From Lactovum sp047974165 (GTDB taxonomy: Bacteria > Bacillota > Bacilli > Lactobacillales > Streptococcaceae), in contig JBKECB010000006.1 of NCBI GenBank assembly GCA_047974165.1, positions 1 through 11,598 of the forward strand: 11,598 nucleotides of DNA. Reading direction: 5' to 3'. This document shows positions 1 to 6,799 of this stretch, in pieces. The notes under the pieces are model-generated. The model saw only the letters and a list, made by a program, of their open reading frames with translations. It was not told the DNA's origin and searched no databases. Position numbers and translations under genes: made by a program. Every line of letters begins with the position of its first letter. Within the stretch, counting starts at the first letter, position 1.

Positions 1-22
1 TCTAGGAGAAAATCAACCTTAA

Positions 23-35
23 GCGACTAAGTCGC
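23..35 (-). repeat. small hairpin downstream of rpsN
   Basis: A perfect 5-bp inverted repeat (GCGAC, 3-base loop, GTCGC) lies 9 bases after the rpsN stop. No T-tract follows it on the minus strand, so it is not a Rho-independent terminator. It probably sits between rpsN and the next spc gene (rpsH is expected but lies outside the window). Confidence 0.4.
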
Positions 36-43
36 AGGCTGAA

Positions 44-229
44 TTACCAGCTTGCTTTTCTTACGCCTGGTAATTGACCCTTATAAGCCAAATCACGGAG
101 GCAGATACGGCAAAGCTTAAATTTACGATAAACTGAATGTGGACGTCCACAGCGTTCGCAACGTGTATAAGCTTGTGTTGAGAATTTTGCTGGACGGTGA
201 TTCTTATGAATCATTGATGTTTTAGCCAT
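44..229 (-). CDS. rpsN: 30S ribosomal protein S14, zinc-binding type Z
   Basis: S14 is a 30S head protein that contacts 16S rRNA late in small-subunit assembly. The 61-residue length and the four cysteines C24, C27, C40 and C43 (two CxxC pairs) identify the short zinc-ribbon form typical of Firmicutes. The zinc-free paralogue is about 89 residues and lacks these cysteines. The C-terminal segment LPGVRKASW is characteristic of the family. The ATG is preceded by AAGGAG with 8 bases of spacing. The gene lies 17 bases after rplE in the normal spc order. Organisms with this form often carry a second, zinc-independent S14 elsewhere under Zur control; nothing in this window tests that. Confidence 0.97.
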   Translation of the reverse strand: MAKTSMIHKNHRPAKFSTQAYTRCERCGRPHSVYRKFKLCRICLRDLAYKGQLPGVRKASW

Positions 230-246
230 TTTTAATTCTCCTTCTT

Positions 247-789
247 TTACTTAGCGAATGGCATGCCCATTTGAGCAAGCAATTCATGTGATTCTGCATC
301 TGTATTTGCTGTGGTTACAATAACAACATCTAAACCACGAACTTTATCGACATTATCATAAGTAATTTCTGGGAAGATTAATTGCTCCTTCACACCTAAT
401 GTATAATTTCCACGACCATCAAAGGCTTTGTTAGAAACACCATGGAAATCACGAACACGTGGTAATGAAACACTGACAAGTTTGTCAAGAAATTCATACA
501 TACGTTCACCACGAAGAGTTACCTTCGCACCGATAGGCATTCCTTCACGAAGACGGAAAGCCGCAATAGATTTCTTAGCTTTTGTAATTAATGGCTTTTG
601 ACCAGAAATTAGTGCCAATTCTTCAACTGCTTTATCAAGTACTTTAGAATTACTTACTGCATCACCAACACCCATATTTAAAACAATTTTATCAACTTTA
701 GGTACTGCCATGATAGTTGTGTAGCCAAACTTTTCAGTCAGGGCAGGCACGACTTCATTTTTATATTTTTCTTTTAAACGATTTGTCAT
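247..789 (-). CDS. rplE: 50S ribosomal protein L5
   Basis: L5 binds 5S rRNA and the P-site tRNA elbow in the central protuberance of the 50S subunit. The 180 residues match the usual bacterial length. Recognisable family segments are KIVLNMGVGDA (about 34-44), the region around ITKAKKSIAAFRLREG (68-83) with TLRGERMYEFLDKLV following (92-106), and the C-terminal IVTTANTDAESHELLAQMGMPF. The ATG lies 18 bases after the rplX stop and is preceded by AGAAAGGGT. The gene is the middle of the rplX–rplE–rpsN block. No truncation or odd insertion is visible. Confidence 0.98.
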   Translation of the reverse strand: MTNRLKEKYKNEVVPALTEKFGYTTIMAVPKVDKIVLNMGVGDAVSNSKVLDKAVEELALISGQKPLITKAKKSIAAFRLREGMPIGAKVTLRGERMYEFLDKLVSVSLPRVRDFHGVSNKAFDGRGNYTLGVKEQLIFPEITYDNVDKVRGLDVVIVTTANTDAESHELLAQMGMPFAK

Positions 790-807
790 TTTTCTTAACC
801 CTTTCTG

Positions 808-1113
808 TTAGTCTAGGACTTCGCCTGTTTTTTTGCTGTAACGGACTTTTTTACCGTCAACCTCTTTGTAACCTACACGGCCAGCTACACCATTTTTATC
901 AAGAACTTGCACGTTTGATACGTGAATAGGCATTTCCTTGTCAACGATTGAGCCATTTGGGTTTTCTGAGTTAGGCTTTTGATGCTTCTTAGCAATCGCT
1001 ACGCCTTCAACAATAACTTTATTTGATTTAGGAAGAGCTTTTATAACTTTTCCTGTAGCCCCACGGTCTTTACCCGCAATGACTTTAACTGTATCACCAG
1101 TTTTTACAAACAT
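808..1113 (-). CDS. rplX: 50S ribosomal protein L24
   Basis: L24 is an assembly initiator that binds the 5' domain of 23S rRNA near the exit tunnel. The 101-residue protein starts with a KOW motif (about residues 5-32, VKTGDTVKVIAGKDRGATG) and has the conserved stretch KKHQKPNSENPNGSIVDKE. Its C-terminal segment resembles streptococcal and lactococcal L24. The ATG has AAAGGAA at suitable spacing. A 69-base gap separates it from rplN, much wider than most neighbours in this operon, and holds two inverted repeats described separately. Confidence 0.97.
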   Translation of the reverse strand: MFVKTGDTVKVIAGKDRGATGKVIKALPKSNKVIVEGVAIAKKHQKPNSENPNGSIVDKEMPIHVSNVQVLDKNGVAGRVGYKEVDGKKVRYSKKTGEVLD

Positions 1114-1131
1114 TTCTGTTTCCTTTCTTAC

Positions 1132-1168
1132 ACCCTTTAAGGGTACCCTGACTAGTAAATAATCAGGG
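1132..1168 (-). repeat. two inverted repeats in the rplN–rplX gap
   Basis: Two hairpin-forming repeats sit back to back. At 1132-1144 the arms are ACCCT and AGGGT around three bases. At 1146-1168 the arms are CCCTGA and TCAGGG around an 11-base loop. In the minus-strand transcript the larger hairpin comes first, then the smaller one, then the rplX ribosome binding site about 9 bases later. Neither is followed by a U-tract, so a terminator is unlikely. A processing site or a regulatory structure for rplX is possible. Confidence 0.5.
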
Positions 1169-1182
1169 GACTATTTATTTTT

Positions 1183-1551
1183 TTAAAGAACCTCTGGTGC
1201 CAATGAAACGATCTTCATATAGCCACCTTCGCGAAGTTCACGGGCAACTGGACCAAAGATACGTGTTCCACGTGGTGTTTTATCATCTTTGATAATAACT
1301 GCGGCATTTTCATCAAACTTGATGTATGAACCGTCAACACGCTTTGCACCATGTTTAGTACGAACGATAACAGCTTTCACTACATCGCTCTTTTTTACAG
1401 CTCCACCAGGAGCAGCTTGCTTTACAGTTGCAACAACAACATCACCGATACCAGCAAATTTTTGCTTTGAGCCACCGAGTACACGGATAACTAGCAATTC
1501 CTTGGCACCTGAGTTGTCAGCAACCTTCAAGCGTGTTTCATTTTGAATCAT
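1183..1551 (-). CDS. rplN: 50S ribosomal protein L14
   Basis: L14 sits at the subunit interface, forms intersubunit bridges with 16S rRNA, and is the docking site of the silencing factor RsfS. The 122 residues are exactly the usual length. The start MIQNETRLKVADNSGAKE and end GGYMKIVSLAPEVL are family hallmarks, and the middle contains VIVRTKHGAKRVDGSYIKFDENAAVII in parts matching the consensus. A strong AGGAGG lies 8 bases before the ATG at 1551. Another ATG at 1554-1556 is out of frame and stops after two codons, so it is not the start. Confidence 0.98.
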   Translation of the reverse strand: MIQNETRLKVADNSGAKELLVIRVLGGSKQKFAGIGDVVVATVKQAAPGGAVKKSDVVKAVIVRTKHGAKRVDGSYIKFDENAAVIIKDDKTPRGTRIFGPVARELREGGYMKIVSLAPEVL

Positions 1552-1571
1552 TGCATTCTCCTCCTAGTAGA

Positions 1572-1832
1572 TTAGATAATTACAGCTTCTTCAACGATTT
1601 CGATAAGACGGAAATATTTATCCTTTGATAAAGGACGAGTTTCCATAATACGGACGATATCGCCTGTTTTTGCCTTATTTTCTTCATCATGAGCTTTATA
1701 TTTTTTAGAATAATTGATACGTTTGCCATAGACTGGGTGGTTACGTTTTGTCTCAACAACAACAGTAATGGTTTTATCCATTTTGTCTGAAACCACGCGG
1801 CCTTGCAAAACTTTACGTTGATTACGTTCCAT
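1572..1832 (-). CDS. rpsQ: 30S ribosomal protein S17
   Basis: S17 is a primary 16S rRNA binder of the 30S body with an OB-fold. I place the start at the ATG at 1832, giving 86 residues beginning MERNQRKVLQGRVVSDKMDK, the normal family start. A longer reading from a GTG at 1850 would add six residues but would place the start inside the GGGAGGAA ribosome binding site (1841-1848). Conserved elements include KTITVVVET, HPVYGKR and SKKYKAHDEENKAKTGDIVRI. The gene lies 20 bases after rpmC and 20 before rplN. Confidence 0.97.
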   Translation of the reverse strand: MERNQRKVLQGRVVSDKMDKTITVVVETKRNHPVYGKRINYSKKYKAHDEENKAKTGDIVRIMETRPLSKDKYFRLIEIVEEAVII

Positions 1833-1852
1833 TTTAAGACTTCCTCCCACTC

Positions 1853-2062
1853 TTATTTCGCAAGCTCTGCTTGTACTGTTTTCACACGAGCAATAGACTT
1901 TTTAACTTCATTCAATTGAGCACTATTTTCTAATTTTCCAGCTGCAGCTTGAAAACGAAGATCAAATAATTCTTTTCTCAATTCTGATTCACGTACTGTC
2001 AATTCTTCAATTGACAAGGTGCGAAGTTCGCCTAATTGAGATTTAATTTCAGATAATTTCAT
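1853..2062 (-). CDS. rpmC: 50S ribosomal protein L29
   Basis: L29 is a small helical protein at the peptide exit tunnel, next to L23 and the docking site of SRP and trigger factor. The 69-residue sequence is nearly all helix-forming, with the family signature KELFDLRFQAAAGKLEN at about 30-46. Its start is separated from the rplP stop by one base, so the two are probably translationally coupled. The AAGGGAG ribosome binding site lies inside the end of rplP. Order and length are standard. Confidence 0.97.
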   Translation of the reverse strand: MKLSEIKSQLGELRTLSIEELTVRESELRKELFDLRFQAAAGKLENSAQLNEVKKSIARVKTVQAELAK

Positions 2063-2063
2063 G

Positions 2064-2474
2064 TTAAGCTCCCTTCTTCACGAATTTAGTTTTAACAGGT
2101 AATTTATGCGATGCAAGACGGAGAGCTTCACGAGCAATTTCTTCGCTCACTCCACCAACTTCAAACATGATTTTTCCACGTTTTACTGGAGCTACCCAAC
2201 CAGCAGGAGCACCTTTACCTGATCCTTGACGCACACCAATACCTTTTGTAGTATATGATTTGTGCGGGAAGATTTTAATCCATACTTGACCGTTACGTTT
2301 CATGTAACGTGTCATTGCGATACGGGCTGATTCAATTTGACGGTTTGTAATCCAGTGACTAGTTTCAGCCTTTAGACCAAACTCACCAAAAACAACTTCT
2401 TTTCCACCTTTCGCTTCTCCACGCATTTTTCCGCGGAATTCACGACGGTGTTTTACACGTTTTGGTACGAGCAT
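2064..2474 (-). CDS. rplP: 50S ribosomal protein L16
   Basis: L16 binds helix 38 of 23S rRNA and helps place the A-site tRNA acceptor end. The 136 residues are about the usual length (roughly 137). The basic N-terminus MLVPKRVKHRREFRGKMRG, the block FPHKSYTTKGIGVRQGSGKG (69-88) and the helix EEIAREALRLASHKLPVKTKF in parts are diagnostic. Arg82 corresponds to the conserved loop arginine near the peptidyl transferase centre. Only two bases separate it from rpsC, and the GGGAG binding site overlaps the rpsC end. Confidence 0.98.
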   Translation of the reverse strand: MLVPKRVKHRREFRGKMRGEAKGGKEVVFGEFGLKAETSHWITNRQIESARIAMTRYMKRNGQVWIKIFPHKSYTTKGIGVRQGSGKGAPAGWVAPVKRGKIMFEVGGVSEEIAREALRLASHKLPVKTKFVKKGA

Positions 2475-2476
2475 TT

Positions 2477-3136
2477 TTATTCTCCCTTCCCTTCAGATTT
2501 GTTACCTTTAGTTGGAAGTATTTCCCCACGGTAAACCCAAACTTTTACGCCAAGTTTTCCATAAGTTGTTTGTGCTTCTTCCCATGCATAATCAATATCT
2601 GCACGAAGTGTATGCAAAGGAACAGTGCCTTCTGAATAACCTTCTGTACGTGCGATATCTGCACCATTTAAACGGCCTGCAACTTGTGTTTTGATTCCTT
2701 TAGCACCCGCACGCATTGCACGTTGAATTGCCTGTTTTTGTGCACGTCGGAAAGCAACACGTTGCTCAAGTTGTTGCGCAATTCCTGCACCTACAAGATG
2801 TGCATCAAGATCAGGTTTTTTAATTTCAACAATATTGATATGAACTTGCTTACCTGTCTTCTTATTAAGCAATGCACGAACTGCATCGATGTTTGATCCT
2901 GATTTACCAATAACCATACCTGGCTTAGCAGTATGAAGTGTAACGATGACTTTATTGATTGCACGCTCAATTTCAATTTGAGAAACTGCACCATCAGCAA
3001 GCTTTTCTGCAACTACTTTACGAATAGCTAAGTCTTCGTGAAGGTAATCAGCGTATTCTTTTTCAGCGTACCATTTAGCATCCCAGTCGCGAATAATGCC
3101 GACACGCATACCTATTGGATGTACTTTTTGTCCCAC
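2477..3136 (-). CDS. rpsC: 30S ribosomal protein S3
   Basis: S3 lines the mRNA entry channel of the 30S subunit and contributes to mRNA unwinding. The 219-residue protein opens with GQKVHPIGMRVGIIRDWDAK, carries a type II KH domain with the GKSG loop at 77-80, and has the basic patch RVAFRRAQKQAIQRAMRAGA (126-145) used in mRNA contact. The start codon is GTG, preceded by a full AAGGAGG with 8 bases of spacing. No ATG alternative fits the family N-terminus. The gap to rplV is 12 bases. Confidence 0.98.
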   Translation of the reverse strand: MGQKVHPIGMRVGIIRDWDAKWYAEKEYADYLHEDLAIRKVVAEKLADGAVSQIEIERAINKVIVTLHTAKPGMVIGKSGSNIDAVRALLNKKTGKQVHINIVEIKKPDLDAHLVGAGIAQQLEQRVAFRRAQKQAIQRAMRAGAKGIKTQVAGRLNGADIARTEGYSEGTVPLHTLRADIDYAWEEAQTTYGKLGVKVWVYRGEILPTKGNKSEGKGE

Positions 3137-3148
3137 GATTTTACCTCC

Positions 3149-3496
3149 TTATTCTTTCTCTGCAACAGCCACAGTGATATGTGATGTGCGTTTGTTAATT
3201 GGTGAAGCTGAACCTTTCGCACGAGGACGGAAACGTTTCATTGTTGGTCCTTCGTCGATATAAGTTTCACTTATAAATAAATTTGATTTTTCCAAACCGA
3301 AGTTATTTTCTGCATTTGCAATTGCTGAATTAAGAACTTTCTCAATCTCATGTGCTGCAGAAGTCGGTGTGAATTTTAAGATTGCAATCGCATCAGCGAC
3401 GCGCTTTCCACGGATAAGATCAGCGACAAGACGTGACTTACGAGGTGAGACGCGGACTGTACGTGCAGTTGCCTTAGCTGAAGTAATTTCTGCCAT
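3149..3496 (-). CDS. rplV: 50S ribosomal protein L22
   Basis: L22 spans the large subunit, and its long beta-hairpin lines the exit tunnel constriction, where changes can give macrolide resistance. The 115 residues include the N-terminal RTVRVSPRKSRLVADLIRG (12-30). The tunnel loop GPTMKRFRPRAKG (83-95) looks intact, with none of the duplications or deletions seen in resistant isolates. The ATG follows a very strong AAGGAGGGGG. It sits 15 bases after rpsS, as usual in the S10 operon. Confidence 0.98.
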   Translation of the reverse strand: MAEITSAKATARTVRVSPRKSRLVADLIRGKRVADAIAILKFTPTSAAHEIEKVLNSAIANAENNFGLEKSNLFISETYIDEGPTMKRFRPRAKGSASPINKRTSHITVAVAEKE

Positions 3497-3511
3497 TTTT
3501 TATCCCCCTCC

Positions 3512-3790
3512 TTAACGTTTTGTTTTCTTATCGTCACCAGCGTGACCACGGAATGTACGTGTAGGTGCAAATTCACCTAACTTATGACCAACCATATCCT
3601 CTTGAATATAAACTGGTACATGTTTACGTCCATCATAAACTGCAATTGTATAGCCTACAAAATTTGGAAAAATCGTTGAACGACGTGACCAAGTCTTGAT
3701 GACTGATTTCTTTTCGTTATTCGCTTGAGCTTCAATTTTTTTCATTAAATGCTCATCAGCGAAAGGTCCTTTTTTAAGACTACGACCCAT
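3512..3790 (-). CDS. rpsS: 30S ribosomal protein S19
   Basis: S19 pairs with S13 in the 30S head and contacts tRNA near the A site. The 92-residue protein begins GRSLKKGPFADEHLMKKIEA and contains IKTWSRRSTIFPNFVGYTIAVYDGRKHVPV in pieces matching the family. GHKLGEFAPTRTFRGH near residues 69-84 is the classic S19 signature. AAAGGAG precedes the ATG by 10 bases. A 70-base gap to rplB is unusual for this operon and holds inverted repeats (separate entry). Confidence 0.98.
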   Translation of the reverse strand: MGRSLKKGPFADEHLMKKIEAQANNEKKSVIKTWSRRSTIFPNFVGYTIAVYDGRKHVPVYIQEDMVGHKLGEFAPTRTFRGHAGDDKKTKR

Positions 3791-3821
3791 TAGATACTTT
3801 CTCCTTTAAATATAACCACTG

Positions 3822-3874
3822 CCGTTACAATGACGGAGTTGGCGGATGATAAATTAACGATTATTTTCCGTTAA
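3822..3874 (-). repeat. inverted repeats around the rplB stop and the rplB–rpsS gap
   Basis: A perfect 6-bp inverted repeat (TTAACG and CGTTAA, 9-base loop) spans 3854-3874 and includes the rplB stop codon. A second, weaker one has CCGT and ACGG arms at 3822-3836. On the minus strand neither is followed by a run of T, so they do not look like Rho-independent terminators. They may mark an RNA processing site, or be chance in AT-rich sequence. Confidence 0.35.
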
Positions 3875-4694
3875 TACGTTTTACAATAAGCTTATTAGAC
3901 TTCGCATTTTTATTACGTGTCTTAAGACCAAGTGCTGGTTTGCCCCAAGGTGTCATTGGTGACTTACGTCCCACAGGTTGTTTACCTTCACCACCACCGT
4001 GTGGGTGATCGTTTGGATTCATAACAGAACCACGGACAGTTGGGCGAATACCCTTCCAACGATTACGTCCAGCTTTACCCCAGTTAATAAGGTTATGTTG
4101 CTCATTACCTACTGCGCCGATTGTTGCACGACAAACAGATAAGATATAACGAACTTCACCTGACTGAAGACGAATCAATGTATATTTACCTTCTTGACCT
4201 AATATCTGAGCTGAAGAACCTGCTGAACGAACTAATTGTCCACCATGTCCTGGGTTCATTTCGATATTATGAATTACTGTACCAGCTGGTATTTCTGAAA
4301 GTGGTAAAGCATTACCCACTTTAATATCTACACCCGAACCTGAAATAACTGTCATTCCTACTTCAAGACCTTTTGGAGCCAAGATATAAGACTTTACACC
4401 ATCTGTATATGTAATTAATGCGATATTTGCTGTGCGATTTGGATCATACTCAATAGTAGAAACTTTAGCTACAACATTATCATGTTGACGCTTGAAGTCA
4501 ACTAAACGATATTTTCTCTTGTGTCCACCACCATGGTGACGAACTGTGATACGTCCAAGATTATTACGTCCAGCTTTTTTATTGAGTGAAACGAGCAAAC
4601 TCTTTTCAGGAGTGCTCGTTGTGATTTCAGCGAAATCACTTGAGGTCATGTTACGACGACCATTTGTCGTTGGTTTGTAAACTTTAATTCCCAC
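3861..4694 (-). CDS. rplB: 50S ribosomal protein L2
   Basis: L2 is among the most conserved ribosomal proteins. It supports the peptidyl transferase centre and subunit association. The 277 residues match the family length. The OB-fold region carries RITVRHHGGGHKRKYR (48-63), and the C-terminal domain has NPNDHPHGGGEGKQPVGRKS (226-245) with the universally conserved His230. The start codon is GTG, preceded by AAAGGAG with 5 bases of intervening sequence plus a T. The gap to rplW is 14 bases. Confidence 0.98.
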   Translation of the reverse strand: MGIKVYKPTTNGRRNMTSSDFAEITTSTPEKSLLVSLNKKAGRNNLGRITVRHHGGGHKRKYRLVDFKRQHDNVVAKVSTIEYDPNRTANIALITYTDGVKSYILAPKGLEVGMTVISGSGVDIKVGNALPLSEIPAGTVIHNIEMNPGHGGQLVRSAGSSAQILGQEGKYTLIRLQSGEVRYILSVCRATIGAVGNEQHNLINWGKAGRNRWKGIRPTVRGSVMNPNDHPHGGGEGKQPVGRKSPMTPWGKPALGLKTRNKNAKSNKLIVKRINGK

Positions 4695-4708
4695 GAGTTA
4701 CTCCTTTC

Positions 4709-5005
4709 TTATTCTTCATCGCCGAAGATCTTAATTGTCTTCGAATCATCTGATAAGGTAACGATAGCTTTCTTATACTTAGGCGTAAAACCAGTATAAC
4801 GTCCCACACGTTTTGACTTATTTTTTACATTCATTGTTTTAACTGCAACAACTTCTACATCTTCAAAAACTGTTTCAACAGCTTGCTTGATCAAAGCTTT
4901 ACCAGCTTTTGGATCTACTTCAAAGATATATTTCTTTTGATCCATTTCCATCATTGATTTTTCTGTAATGATAGGTTTACGGATAACATCATATAAATTT
5001 GCCAT
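4709..5005 (-). CDS. rplW: 50S ribosomal protein L23
   Basis: L23 rims the exit tunnel and is the main docking point for trigger factor and SRP. The 98 residues begin with NLYDVIRKPIITEKSM, the family start, and include the rRNA-binding stretch NVKNKSKRVGRYTGFTPKYK (about 60-79). The ATG overlaps the rplD stop by one base (TAATG), which points to translational coupling. The GAGGAGG binding site is inside the rplD end, with roughly 10 bases of spacing. Confidence 0.98.
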   Translation of the reverse strand: MANLYDVIRKPIITEKSMMEMDQKKYIFEVDPKAGKALIKQAVETVFEDVEVVAVKTMNVKNKSKRVGRYTGFTPKYKKAIVTLSDDSKTIKIFGDEE

Positions 5006-5631
5006 TATGCTAGAACCTCCTCTACTTGAGATAGAGCTGATTTTGTAGCAACGACAACATTAGCTGACATCAAATCCATTACAGACGCTGAGTTTGCTGT
5101 TGTTACTGCAACAAATGGAAGGTTACGTGCTGAAAGTTCTGCAAATAAATTTCCTTCATTCTCAAGAACAATCAAAACATTGCGGTTTACTTCAAGTTTA
5201 GAAAGTAAAGCAGCAAATTCTGTTGTTTTTGGTGCGTCAAACTTTAATTCTTCAATCGCAAATAAGTTCTTTTCATTTGCTTTTTCTGACCAAGCTGATT
5301 TCAATGCTAATTGACGTACTTTTTGTGGTAGTTTATAAGCATAACTGCGAGGTGTTGGTCCAAAAACGACACCACCACCACGGAATTGTGGAGCACGTGT
5401 TGTTCCTTGACGTGCACGACCTGTTCCTTTTTGACGATAAGGTTTCTTACCACCACCTGAAACAGCTGAACGATTTTTTACAGCATGTGTTCCTTGACGG
5501 AGACTTGCACGTTGACTAATCAGAACATCAAACATAACATTTTCATTTGGTTCGATAGCAAATACCGCATCGTTAAGTTCTAAATCACCAGATTTATTAC
5601 CATCTTGCTTAAATAATGATACTTTAGCCAT
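5005..5631 (-). CDS. rplD: 50S ribosomal protein L4
   Basis: L4 has a globular domain on the solvent side and a long loop reaching the exit tunnel. In gammaproteobacteria it also represses its own operon. The 208 residues include the basic, glycine-rich extended loop at about 52-98 (with SGGGKKPYRQKGTGRARQG). The start is MAKVSLFKQDG at 5631. The GGAG is 12 bases away, rather far. A closer ATG at 5637-5639 opens a two-codon frame whose TAA overlaps the rplD ATG, and could help reinitiation. Confidence 0.97.
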   Translation of the reverse strand: MAKVSLFKQDGNKSGDLELNDAVFAIEPNENVMFDVLISQRASLRQGTHAVKNRSAVSGGGKKPYRQKGTGRARQGTTRAPQFRGGGVVFGPTPRSYAYKLPQKVRQLALKSAWSEKANEKNLFAIEELKFDAPKTTEFAALLSKLEVNRNVLIVLENEGNLFAELSARNLPFVAVTTANSASVMDLMSANVVVATKSALSQVEEVLA

Positions 5632-5651
5632 TATTTCATCTATCTCCTTTC

Positions 5652-6275
5652 TTATTTACTTTTTACTGCTGATTTGATAATAATCAGAGATTTTTTTGAT
5701 CCTGGAACATTACCACGGACAAGAATTACATTTTTATCTGGAATAACTTGTGCGATTTCTAAGTTCTGGATAGTGACGCGTTTGCCTCCCATACGGCCAG
5801 CAAGACGTTTTCCTTTTGGCACTTTGTTGGCAGCAACTGGTCCCATTGAACCTGGACGACGATGATAACGTGATCCATGAGCCATTGGTCCACGTGATTG
5901 GCCCCAACGCTTGATAGGTCCTTGGAAACCTTTACCTTTTGATGTACCAGTAACATCTATAAGCTCTCCAGCTTCAAATGTATCCACTGATATTTCTCCA
6001 CCAACTTCTAAGCCTTCAAGTCCTTTAAATTCACGAACGAAGCGCTTAGGAGTCGTATTTGCTTTTTCAACATGACCTTTTGTGGGTTTGTTAGACAAAA
6101 CTTCACGCTTATCATCAAAGCCAACTTGTACCGCTTCATAACCGTCTGTTTCAACAGTTTTTACTTGAAGCACTACGTTTGGTGTTGCCTCGATAACAGT
6201 AACAGGAATTAATTCCCCATTTTCTGTAAAGATTTGAGTCATCCCCACTTTTTTCCCTAAGATTCCTTTTGACAT
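5652..6275 (-). CDS. rplC: 50S ribosomal protein L3
   Basis: L3 is an early 23S rRNA binder with a loop that approaches the peptidyl transferase centre. I start it at the ATG at 6275, giving 207 residues beginning MSKGILGKKVGMTQIFTENG, the family start. A TTG at 6296 in the same frame would add seven residues but overlaps the GAAAGG ribosome binding site, so I reject it. The spacing from GAAAGG to the ATG is then 13 bases, longer than ideal. The central loop GPMAHGSRYHRRPGSMGPV (129-147) is intact. An 84-base gap with small hairpins separates it from rpsJ. Confidence 0.96.
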   Translation of the reverse strand: MSKGILGKKVGMTQIFTENGELIPVTVIEATPNVVLQVKTVETDGYEAVQVGFDDKREVLSNKPTKGHVEKANTTPKRFVREFKGLEGLEVGGEISVDTFEAGELIDVTGTSKGKGFQGPIKRWGQSRGPMAHGSRYHRRPGSMGPVAANKVPKGKRLAGRMGGKRVTIQNLEIAQVIPDKNVILVRGNVPGSKKSLIIIKSAVKSK

Positions 6276-6302
6276 TTTAGTGAAAATACCTTTCAATTTT
6301 TT

Positions 6303-6345
6303 GACGTTTCACGTCCTTACGACTTTTTTACGAGCCTTTTTGCTC
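6303..6345 (-). repeat. two small inverted repeats between rpsJ and rplC
   Basis: The gap holds GACGT/ACGTC around three bases (6303-6315) and GAGC/GCTC around six bases (6332-6345). In the minus-strand transcript the first of these is followed by six A, not U, so termination on this strand is not expected. They could be a processing or pausing site just before the rplC ribosome binding site. Confidence 0.4.
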
Positions 6346-6359
6346 ACATTATTTATACT

Positions 6360-6668
6360 TTAAAGCTTAATTTCGATATTAACACCTGATGGTAAATCAA
6401 GTTTCATCAATGAATCAACTGTTTTTTGTGTTGGTTCAATAATATCAATCAGACGTTTATGTGTACGCATTTCAAACTGCTCACGGCTATCTTTGTACTT
6501 GTGTGTTGCACGAATAACTGTAAACACACTACGATTTGTAGGAAGTGGAATTGGACCACTGACTTCAGCATTTGTACGTTTTGCTGTTTCTACAATCTTT
6601 TCTGCCGCTAAATCTAAAATACGATGCTCATAAGCTTTCAAACGAATACGAATTTTTTTAGCTGCCAT
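6360..6668 (-). CDS. rpsJ: 30S ribosomal protein S10 (NusE)
   Basis: S10 is a 30S head protein. As NusE it also binds NusG and NusB, linking translation and antitermination to transcription. The 102 residues are standard length and include KIRIRLKAYEHRILDLAAEK near the start, the loop SGPIPLPTNRSVFTVIR (about 37-53) and SREQFEMRTHKRLIDI (61-76). The ATG has AGAGGAG five or six bases upstream. It is the first gene of the S10-spc operon, served by its own promoter and a leader of about 125 nt. Confidence 0.98.
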   Translation of the reverse strand: MAAKKIRIRLKAYEHRILDLAAEKIVETAKRTNAEVSGPIPLPTNRSVFTVIRATHKYKDSREQFEMRTHKRLIDIIEPTQKTVDSLMKLDLPSGVNIEIKL

Positions 6669-6795
6669 TTTTTCTCCTCTCGTCTATTATTTTTAATAGG
6701 CTAACTCAGCGTAAATACTTACATACCCATGGCTATTCTTTCGGGTGTGTCACAACCTCACGCGTCATCGCTACATACTGATTTTTTCAGTACTT
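6669..6795 (-). promoter_or_regulatory. S10 operon 5' leader with three potential hairpins
   Basis: From the predicted start near 6793-6795 to rpsJ the leader is about 125 nt. A perfect 6-bp hairpin (TACTGA/TCAGTA, A5 loop in RNA) lies within two or three bases of the 5' end (6776-6792). A longer imperfect hairpin pairs 6743-6750 with 6721-6728 (one mismatch) and may be closed by 6760-6763 with 6709-6712. A third perfect 6-bp hairpin (6684-6699) sits just upstream of the AGAGGAG. Autoregulation or mRNA stability are plausible roles; I cannot assign a known RNA family. Confidence 0.5.
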
Positions 6796-6799
6796 GTCT

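Noticed and set aside
1554..1556. alternative ATG for rplN
   Set aside because: Out of frame, stops after two codons, and only three bases from AGGAGG; the ATG at 1551 has ideal spacing and the family start.
1833..1850. GTG start adding six residues to S17
   Set aside because: The extension is the ribosome binding site region itself; MERNQRKV is the family start.
4121..4324. plus-strand frame of 67 residues inside rplB
   Set aside because: It lies antisense to a fully conserved gene, has low-complexity Leu/Tyr composition and no binding site.
6276..6296. TTG start adding seven residues to L3
   Set aside because: The TTG overlaps the GAAAGG ribosome binding site, and MSKGILGKKVG is the family start.
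6733..6768. 11-codon leader peptide in the S10 leader
   Set aside because: It begins with ATG but no Shine-Dalgarno precedes it, and it has no regulatory codon run; likely chance.
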